A stretch of 64,000 bases of DNA, taken from the NCBI GenBank assembly GCA_009809945.1, contig WTPW01000070.1:39686-103685 (forward strand). The letters are read 5' to 3'. Shown here one piece after another: positions 55,885 through 64,000 of this stretch. This DNA is from Gigaspora margarita. Its lineage: Eukaryota; Glomeromycota; Glomeromycetes; Diversisporales; Gigasporaceae. Made by a program: the position numbers and the translations under genes. Below the pieces are notes generated by a model that was given only the letters and a program-made list of their open reading frames with translations, searched no databases and was not told the DNA's origin. The stretch's first letter is position 1, and each line of letters begins with the position of its first letter.

Positions 55885-56440
55885 ATATATGAAGTCTAAA
55901 ATAATTAATATAAGCCCAAAGAAAAATAAAAAAATAAGAGCCTGTTTTATAATTAAAATTGAAATATAATATACTTTCAAATATTATGAACAATAATGGA
56001 TTTAACTGCTATTATAGTGTAATAAATTAATTTTATGATTTTTATCTTTATTATCATTATAATTTGAGCATTTAACTAAATTAGTTTGTGATTGTTAAAG
56101 CTCATTGTATAAAGGAATATATGTATTGATATAAAGTTTTTGATATGTAATAGATTATAGAAGGATTATTTTTAGATGTAATAATATGTATAGTCTAAAG
56201 TAAATAAATAACAAACAAGCCCAAAACAAAGTAAACAAGTAAGATTGCCTTATATTTCAAAATAAGAATATGATTTTATTATCTATTAACATATGTTATA
56301 AAAGAATATTGATTTAACTTTTGCTATGATGCAATAAATTGATTTTATATTTTCTATTTTTACTAAAGTTGAGCATTTAACTAAATTAGCATTGTGATTT
56401 TTAAAGCTTACTGTGTTAAGGAGGTGCATACTAACATGAG
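55885..56440. repeat. Diverged ~300-bp tandem duplication
   Basis: 55885-56130 and 56180-56440 share AGTCTAAA, AAGCCCAAA, ATTGATTTAACT, GAGCATTTAACTAAATTAG and AAAGCT in the same order. Confidence 0.6.
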
Positions 56441-57430
56441 ACAACTATAATATTATATAGCAGGTTCCAGAAGGTGTATTTTTATAATAATCAAAATATC
56501 TAAAAAATGATGCATATCTTTTTACCAAATAAAAGATATTTATTTTGTATTAGAATTACTCTAATTTCTATTCTGAATTGCTATAAAAAATTCTTTTACA
56601 AATCTACTCAACAAATAGTATATTTAAGAATCAAATTATTGTAGTTTACATTATAAATTGCTGTTAAAAATTCTTATACAAACTAGTATACTATTCTAAT
56701 AATCAAAATATCTAATCAAAGTTGAGTTAGTTTGCATTAGAATTATTATAGTTTCTATTATATATTACAGTTATAACCTTATTATTCTGTGATTCACAGT
56801 ATACGACTTATTAACAAATGTTATTAGTACATGATATGCATATAAAAATTTTTGTATAAGGTAGAAAAGGATAATTTGATGAAGTTAAAACAACTAATCT
56901 AAAAATTTATTTATTTTAATATTAATAAATTTTTATATTTTGTATTAAACTTATTCATAATTTAAAATTATTTTATATAAAATTAGTAATATAACATTAT
57001 TTTTTAAAATAACAATAAATAGGATTATACATTATATCAAAAAGATTAAATTTTAGAGAGATAGCAGTAATTTGATGAATTAATAATATCTAGTGTGATT
57101 CAGTAATCAGAATCAGATGATTTTTATACTATTCGATTTGTTAAATATAAATCTGGCAAATAATCATAATATTTTGTAATCTAGTAATTAGAATTTGATA
57201 AATTTTGTGCTATTCGAGTCATCTCATTGAGACTCAAGACAAATTAAATAGTATAAAAATTATTTGATTCCAATTATTAGTCTATACAATATTCAAATTT
57301 GTCAAATTACTTATCTTTGTCAAATTAATTCTTTCTATCTTATAAAATTATAAAAAAAAATATAAAAATACTATGGTGCTGGAAGTCTATACTCAATAGT
57401 TATACAAGGACCCTGAAGAATCTATATGAG
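56441..57430. other. AT-rich stretch with repeat E copies and a weak palindrome
   Basis: About 56560-56790 resembles repeat E (20690-21430). 57096-57285 is a weak palindrome (GATGATTTTTATACTATTCGA facing AATAGTATAAAAATTATTTGA). No gene. Confidence 0.4.
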
Positions 57431-57431
57431 G

Positions 57432-57605
57432 TTATATTTAAAAAATTGCTAATAGAGGGCCAATTTTTTAAAAAGGTTATATTTGAAAAGTAGGTATTGG
57501 ATAAAAAGGTTATATTTGAAACTGGGTAATGGGCAAAATGGGTATATTTAAAATAATGCTAATGAAATAAGTTTTTTAAATGTTATATATGAAATGTGCT
57601 AATGA
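57432..57605. repeat. ~35-bp degenerate tandem repeat
   Basis: About five units with GGTTATATTTGAAA and GCTAATG / GGTAATGG words. Confidence 0.55.
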
Positions 57606-57672
57606 AAATAGAAAAAGACAAGGCTGTTTTTTTTTGGTTTTTGTTTTTTTTTTAGAGAGTATCAGTATCAGG

Positions 57673-57718
<46 letters not shown>

Positions 57719-57849
57719 GCATCTGTTCTGTTTTTTTTTTACATTTTACAACTGAGGACCAGTGTTGGAAATCTGTTTTGAAATTTATGTTCTCATGAGA
57801 ACATACTTATTCAATTTAATGTTCTCAAAATTTTTTTTATGTTCTCAAA

Positions 57850-57958
57850 TAGAAAAAAAATTTTCTTTTTTCTTCTTTTTTCTCTTTTTCTTTTACTTTC
57901 TTTCACTCTCTTTCACTTTCTTTCTTTATCTCTCTTTTTCTTTTTCTCTTTTTCCAAT
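57850..57958. repeat. Poly-pyrimidine tract
   Basis: About 105 bases almost entirely of C and T with CTTTCTTTCACTCTC-like words, inside the left end of the hAT-like element. Confidence 0.8.
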
Positions 57959-59118
57959 TACTATTGCTATATTTTAAATTTGTAATTATTTAGTTTGATA
58001 ATGTACAGAATCATCATAAATTTAATAATCAATGTGTGATAATTAAAACATGGAGAATTGAGGATACATTAACCAGCTATTCTTATTCACATTCATAGTT
58101 GTCATCTATTTATGATTTTTTAAAATTGACATTTGTTCACTATGCGCATTTTGTATCTTTTATATTAGATTAACAGAGGTATGGATAACGTTTTAACATT
58201 CATTAGTGAGTCACATGCTGTATATTGCCAGTATAGTAAGGTTTGTAGCAGTAACTTATAACAGAAACTATAATAATTCCAATGTAAACTAACTCAGTCC
58301 TAACCACATATTGTGATTATTAGAATAGTGAGCAAGTTTTGTATAAGAATTTTTTTTACATAGAAATCACAATTAACCTAACACAGTCTAACTCAACCTT
58401 AATCTAATGTTGTTAGTCGAAATACTTAATTTAGTCAACCATTTAGGCAATTGGTGTCTAAATATATTTTGACATGGCATTATTTTTTTTTTGAAATGTC
58501 AAAAGTCTAAATTTGACTAAATGCCTAAATAGTTGACTAAATAAATACTATGTGACTAAATGTCTAAATAGTTGACTAAATAAAATACTATGTNACTAAA
58601 TNTCTAAATTAAATATAAACAATAAAATTATTTATAAATAAATTGAATATTATATTATTACTACTGCACTTTGAACTTTAAAAACAAAGCACAACTAAGT
58701 ATAAATTTAATCTTAATTAGTGATAATCTATTCATTGCTTTTTATACATGATGCGCGTAATGCACAGTATTATACTTGGTTTATAAAAAATGCTCCATTA
58801 CTGGAATATTAAGGAATTTTGTTCCACTCTTGACTTTGTTCATAATTTATATTAATTTTTCCCAGTTGGGAACTTCCAGATGCTTGAGATAAATTGACCT
58901 GCATTATGCTAGCATACTCGCATAAAAATATATCTGCAAAAATCATATGCATGGTTTCAAAATTCGTATGCATTATTATTACTAGTTCTAATAATAATAG
59001 ACAGGTTTAGACATTTGTTTAGAGGTAGATTTATGTAATGAAACGAGTAATAAATTAATCATTTGAATGGAGTCTATAATAATATGGATAATAAATTAAT
59101 ATGTGCAATTTATATGCA

Positions 59119-59268
59119 TTTAATTAGTCTAATAATCAGTCGTCTGGTCTCATACTGAACATTCCTAATCAGTCCTGGACTGCAGTCCAGCCTAACTTTT
59201 TAAAAGACTGCCAGTCTTTGGACCAAGATGGACCGGACAGACCGATTAACAGCACTAATGGGAATAGG
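59119..59268. mobile_element. ~150-bp hAT-type MITE
   Basis: Left TTAGTCTAATAATCAGTCGT; right in reverse TTAGTGCTGTTAATCGGTCT. Contains the stem GGACTGCAGTCC. The same terminal family appears at 60225-60332. Confidence 0.55.
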
Positions 59269-59535
59269 TTCGCTATTCAAACATCCAAACAAGCTCTAGC
59301 ATTCATACTCTACCGTCAATACCTATGACAAAACCTCTAGTCTAGGACTTATTATTTGAACCCATACCAATAATTCTCACAACGCATAATCTACTGACCT
59401 CTCAGTTCCAAATTTCCTAAACCCAAGNTCCTGAACCACACCCTGACTAATACATGAAAACACAAGTATAAGAAAGATATCCAACATACGCCCAGCGTTA
59501 TCGTCAGCATCTGTTTCAGGTCTCTGCAGTCGCGG

Positions 59536-59930
59536 AGCCTAACTAACCACTAATAAGGTCCTTGCACTGCTACTGCAGCCATGGAGCCTAATTATCCACT
59601 AATAATAAGGTCTTGTACTGCGCTGTGGAGCCTAACTATCTATTAATAAGGTCCTTGCACTGCCATAGTAATCGTGGAGCCTAACTATCCACTAATAAGG
59701 CCCTTGCACTGACTACTGCAACTGCGGAGCCTAACTATCCACTAATAAGGTCCTTGCACTACCACTGGCAGCGGAGCCTAACTATCCACTAATAAGGTCC
59801 TTGCAGCTGCGGTGCCTAACTATCCACTATTAAGGTCTGTGTGCTGCTACTGCAGCCGCAGAGCCTAACTATCCACTAATAGGTCCTTGCACTGACACTG
59901 CAGCCACAGAGCCCAACAATTGACTAGGGA
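59536..59930. repeat. ~48-bp GC-richer minisatellite, eight to nine units
   Basis: Units of the form GGAGCCTAACTATCCACTAA, then TAAGGTCCTTGCACTG, then CTACTGCAGCCG, diverged by a few bases each. It ends at GACTAGGGATGGTGGGCGGG and is followed by GATAGAGCCAGCCTTTACC, a motif also seen at 5457. Confidence 0.85.
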
Positions 59931-60224
59931 TGGTGGGCGGGAGATAGAGCCAGCCTTTACCAAGGCGAGTGATAGAAAAACCAAAATAACTAATCTTAAT
60001 TGCTAATGCTAATACTAATTTGTCATTTATCCAAAAATATTTATGTATAGTTTGAAAGCAAAGACAAATAAATAATTCGCAAAATATAAAATAAATATTA
60101 AAATAAGAAAAACTCCGATTTAAAATATTTAAATTTATTATTGTTGTCTAAACATCTAAAAATTAACCTCGTATATCACCAAAATTAGGCTACATATATT
60201 CGTTACAATAATTTAAAGCTAACT

Positions 60225-60332
60225 ATATTCAGACTGATAGTCTTTTTGGTCCGTCCCATAAAAAGACAATTCTAACGAGGACCGCAGGACTGGTGGTTTT
60301 AGTCAGACTGATTAACAGCCCTAATTCCCATA
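60225..60332. repeat. End of the TTAGGGCTGTTAATCAGTCTG family
   Basis: Read in reverse: TTAGGGCTGTTAATCAGTCT, then GGTCCTCG and GGGACGGACCAAAAAGACT. Only one terminus is convincing; the other may be lost. Confidence 0.45.
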
Positions 60333-60517
60333 TGTTTTTCATATATATTTCTTAATTTAGACATTTCGACATTATTTAGATATTTCAACATTATTTAGAC
60401 ATTTTAGCATAATTTAGGATTTCGGCAATATTTAGACATTTCGGCAGCCTAAATATCAAATGTCAAAATATTTCTACAAGCATAAAACAATTTTAGCTAA
60501 CAACATTACCTTAATCT

Positions 60518-61480
60518 TATATCAATAAAGTTATGCTATTTAGTAATTTACATATTTATTACTATTTTGTATTAGGGCTGTCCAACATTTTTAAATTAAG
60601 TTTGCATTTATCCATTTCTGACAATGCCATGCAGTTACTTAATTTATTAAAATTTAATCATGTGGTTTACTGTAAAGCTTACAATTTTATTTTTAGCATT
60701 AGGCAAATACATTACCATAGAGACCCTAGAAGAAAATTTTGCCCAGATTTTGTTGGCTATGTTCTAAAAATTTTCTGAAGTTATTCTGTCTTTGCTTAAA
60801 AAAAAAAGGTTGGAATGGTGTCAATTTTCCAAACATAATGTATACTAGCATTCAGAAAATTGACTCTATACTGAAGGTTTTTTCGGACAATGCCTACAAT
60901 AACTGAACAATCTTTTTATAAGTATAAGATTGCACTAACTAAGTTTATCTTAGAATAAAATTTGTATAATAGCAACTTATTGATGCATAAATGCATATCA
61001 ATCAATATGTAAATAGTATCCCAATGTTAATACGTATTCTTATGATTATATCTTTCTTACATATTGCTAATGCTTTGCAAGATATTATTGCAATAAATGC
61101 CTGTATAAATGTTTCCTGCCTTAGGAATTTTGTGTAATAATAAATCAAATGAAAAATACCCAATAGGTATATAAATAAAAACCTTTAATATTTTTTTGAA
61201 ATAGCATATATTAATATAAAATGAATACTGTGTTTAAAAGGTAAATTTAAGTTACAATATGTGTGGTATATAATAAGGTAGCCACACAACTACATTGCAC
61301 TAAAACTAGGAATAGATAAACCAATAAATTATATTATCAAAAGTTTTGGTGATTTGAGAACAACTAAATTATTCTCTATATCAACTAACAAACAATTAAA
61401 TATTTTTATGAACTGATTATTTTAAACTTTTATATTAATAAAACTAATTTTATTACTTTATATATTTACATAGAGAACAT
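60518..61480. other. Interior right part of the hAT-like element
   Basis: AT-rich; an 81-codon open stretch at 60533-60778 has no recognisable product. No transposase motifs. Confidence 0.35.
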
Positions 61481-61609
61481 ATTTTTCAAACCTAATGTTC
61501 TCAAAAAAATTTTCATAGAGAACATCTTAAATTTTGTAAATGTTCTCAAATTAAAAGTGATGTTCTCATGAGAACATGAGAACATAAGTTTTCCAACACT
61601 GCTGAGGAC

Positions 61610-62360
61610 CATGCCTCGATTCTTTTATTAATTTATAGTGAAAATAAGTTATATATATAATATGTGCACATAAAGTCACTAAACTAATATTATGAATATT
61701 CAGTTCAGACTACTTTATTTGCAGCCTAAAGTTAGCTAAGTAGAACATGTGTTCTATCTAGTCTTATTTTCCAAGTTTTAACCTTAGACTTCAGTTTCCA
61801 CTTAATTTGAACTGGCTATGGTTTCTGGTAAAATGCCAGCAGGAGTTTGTAAATTGATCTTCACTATGTTTCATAACTTTAATTATACAAATTGTAGATC
61901 CAAACTGACAAGTTAAGCCTCAAAGGATTTGTTACACCAATTACTATATTAAGTCCATTGATTGATGTCCTGGGCCTCTGTTTTGCTACATTGTTTCAGT
62001 TCCTTAATAAAAATTGGCTTTCTTCAGCAACAAAATTCAAATTGGTGATCTTCTGATTTGTGATCTCAGAGTATAAATGCTATGCTATTAGACCTGAGGT
62101 CTTTTAGCCACTTTTTTTTGTTTTTTTTTTTTTTTTTTTTTTTGAGTGTTAGTTATGTTTTTTTTTAGAAAGCAGTAGTTCTGTTTTTTTTTTTTTTAGA
62201 GAGTGTTGGTTCAAAAAAATTTTTAGAAAGCTTACATTTCAAAAAAAGGTAAGCAATTCCAAACTTGCTACCTAATATTTGAAATATAGCTAATATATAC
62301 TGAACTAAAACTGCTAACCAAAAATTTTTTTACTATGATGCTCAAACATAGATTATTCAG
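61610..62360. other. Intergenic with T-runs
   Basis: Nothing recognised. Repeated T-tract plus TAGAGAGT / TAGAAAGC words at 62108-62230 resemble 57630-57725. Confidence 0.3.
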
Positions 62361-62361
62361 G

Positions 62362-62742
62362 ATCCTGTTATACAAAGTATTTTAGTGTATTTCAATATTT
62401 AAATAGCTATAACTTTTATCTAAAAGGTTTTAAAAAAATCTGACCAGTAACTTTATAGAACTATATTAGCTCTATATGTATGCCAAATATCTTTTCAAAA
62501 TCTTATCACTATAAAAAGTTGTATTTTGAAAATTAAAATTTTATATGTAAATTTATAAATTTACATATAAAATTTTAATCTTCAAAATGCATTAACTCTT
62601 TATAGTGATGAGATTTTAAAAGATATTTGGCATATATATAGAGCTGATATAGCTCTACAAAGTTACTGGTCAGGTTTTTTTAAAACCTCTTAGATAAAAA
62701 GTTATAGCCATTTAAATAGTTGAAATACTCTGTATAACTATT
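62362..62742. repeat. ~380-bp palindrome without a loop
   Basis: The arms of ~190 bases meet near 62553. GTATGCCAAATATCTTTT faces AAAAGATATTTGGCATAT; CTGACCAGTAACTTTATAGA faces the matching run; the centre is TTTACATATAAAATTTTAAT against its complement. No terminal duplication noticed. Confidence 0.75.
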
Positions 62743-62864
62743 GAATATAGGCTTCTAGCAACATATAAACTTTAAAGCCAAGTTTGTTTCAACCTATATA
62801 TTAATTTGAAATTAAATTTTGTGATTATATAGAGCAAAAGAAGAAGAATAAACTTATTTTTTTT

Positions 62865-63545
62865 GCTAAGCCAAGTTGTATTTTTGATATTTTGGTACAA
62901 ATCAAAAATGTAACTTTGCAAAAACAAATATTTTCTAATTTTAAAATAATAAATATATGTAAAATCATATCTGAACAATTTTCTTTAGAAAAAAAAGTAG
63001 GTTATTTTGTAAGAAACATGGGTTATTTATATACTAAAGTCAAAATTTATATTTTTTAATATAAAACAGTTTTCTATTAGAATAACCCACTTTGGGCTCT
63101 TAAACAAAATTGTTCAGCATGTAATTTTATTTATAATTTAGATCAAAATGCATTTTTTCAAACTTTATTAAGTGAAAAGTAGTGTTAAATTTAGAAAAAG
63201 AAATTTAGAAAAAAAATTTTTCTAATTTAACCCTTATTTTTCACTTAGTAAAAAGTTTGAGAAAGCATATTTTAACCTTAATATTAAGTAAAAATTACAT
63301 GCTGAACAACTTTGCTTAAGAGCCCAAAGTAGATTATTCTAATAAAAAATGTTTATATTAAAATATGATAAATTTTGACTTTAGTACATAGATAATCTAT
63401 TTTCTTTTGTCTCCTAAGTAAAGTTGTTCAGATTATGATTTTACATATACTCATTATCTTAAAATTGACAAATATTTGTTTTTGGCAAAGTTACATTTTA
63501 ATATTATGCAAATTGGTAAAATTTTAATCTAATTTTTTTTTTGGT
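62865..63545. repeat. ~680-bp palindrome
   Basis: The arms meet near 63203. TTGCAAAAACAAATATTTTC faces ATATTTGTTTTTGGCAA; AATAACCCACTTTGGGCTCT faces AAGAGCCCAAAGTAGATTAT; GTTCAGCATGTAATTTT faces AAAATTACATGCTGAAC. It is adjacent to the previous palindrome. Confidence 0.7.
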
Positions 63546-64000
63546 ATTAAGGTAAGATCTTGCTTATATCTTTATTAGTAATTTAGAAAAGCTACTACAT
63601 GAAGTATATTTTGTATAAATACAAAATTTAAATTATATGCAAGAATTGAAGCTCAGACTAATTTATCTGCAACCTAAATCTAGAGTAGTCAAGACTTAAA
63701 ATAAAATTTATAGGTGTACTATATTTAACCCAATAGATAGCCCAAGAACCAATCTTTCTAAAAGCTGTACCAATAGATAGGCTGAATTTGGGTTAATATG
63801 AAGTTGATCAGATTGGCCACAAGGACAACTATATGTAAATGTTCTGTATAGAGATAGTTGCTTTTTGGATTATAATATATTAGAAGTAGTAGTAGAAGAA
63901 GGATAAGTAATATTATTGGTTTTCTACTATGAAGCAAATTGGGAACAATAAGGCTTTTATAGGACAATTCAGAGACTTGAAGAAGAATTTTTATTATGAT
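63546..64000. other. End of window, no gene seen
   Basis: AT-rich. GCTCAGACTAATTTATCTGC resembles TTCAGACTACTTTATTTGC at 61700, a short dispersed repeat. Confidence 0.3.

Larger units (their letters stand above)
58406..60507. mobile_element. 2102-bp TIR element nested in the hAT-like element
   Basis: Ends AATGTTGTTAG and CTAACAACATT with a perfect 10-bp duplication ACCTTAATCT (58396-58405 and 60508-60517). Subterminal words GACTAAATGTCTAAATAG on the left and TTTAGACATTTCGGCA on the right are repeated. A 9-10-bp duplication is usual for Mutator-like elements; that assignment is inferred. It contains a minisatellite and two hAT-type end sequences, and no transposase. Confidence 0.75.
57760..61601. 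mobile_element. 3842-bp hAT-like element with perfect 8-bp duplication
   Basis: Ends CAGTGTTGGAAATCTG and, inverted, CAGTGTTGGAAAACTT, flanked by identical CTGAGGAC (57752-57759 and 61602-61609). The subterminal regions repeat ATGTTCTCA and its complement TGAGAACAT many times, a typical hAT transposase-binding arrangement. A 2102-bp element is nested inside (58406-60507). The remaining ~1.7 kb holds repeat E copies and no recognisable transposase, so it is non-autonomous. The perfect duplication suggests a fairly recent insertion. Confidence 0.9.

Noticed and set aside
59119-60332. Two similar ends as a direct LTR pair
   Set aside because: The first copy has its own inverted partner within 150 bp and is a small MITE; no primer-binding or poly-purine site or retro coding lies between them.

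Overview
The window is very AT-rich, intron-bearing eukaryotic DNA crowded with transposon remnants. It holds a Sel1-repeat plus tyrosine-kinase-like (TKL) protein kinase gene in two paralogous copies, an EF-hand fossil and a multi-copy lineage-specific protein. That mix, with abundant Helitrons, hAT and pogo/Tc1-type elements, best fits an arbuscular mycorrhizal fungus (Glomeromycotina, Rhizophagus-like). The assignment rests on remembered family resemblance and no database search was possible. I found no tRNA, rRNA or CRISPR array.

Layout: 1-3250, terminal-inverted-repeat (TIR) and foldback elements and short dispersed repeats. 3627-10916, Sel1-kinase copy 1, now a pseudogene. Its first exon is split by 2.87 kb that carries a gag-like retroelement fossil, and its kinase intron holds a 1161-bp hAT-type element. 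11213-16020, pogo-type and hAT-type miniature elements, one of which sits inside an unrecognised minus-strand pseudogene. 16021-16755, an EF-hand fossil and a kinase fossil. 18468-22666, a three-exon pseudogene with a 3.1-kb intron. 23021-24487, a TIR element around an assembly gap. 25116-31831, a minus-strand Helitron Rep-helicase pseudogene interrupted by a 2.1-kb TIR element that itself contains a tandem array of exon-intron-like units. 32300-37523, nested Tc1/pogo-type elements and a transposase fragment. 37525-47110, satellite-like repeats and a minus-strand Ty3/gypsy fossil with two DNA elements inserted in it. 47900-52257, a kinase fragment and Sel1-kinase copy 2, whose kinase part looks intact. 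52825-64000, a short open reading region, two abutting hAT-like elements, a 3.8-kb hAT-like element with a perfect 8-bp target duplication and a nested 2.1-kb element, then long palindromes.

Comparing the two kinase copies gives empty-site evidence for three insertions: the 2.87-kb block, the 1161-bp hAT-type element and a 197-bp pogo-type element. It also shows that the final 45-nt and 8-nt exons keep their frame in both copies.

The most unusual signal is in the presumed intron between the Sel1 and kinase parts. There, ~85-105-bp units repeat in tandem, and each carries a splice-acceptor-like TTAG, exactly three variable bases, then a donor-like GTRAGT. I count 12 such sites in copy 1 and 9 in copy 2; 20 of the 21 have a three-base gap.
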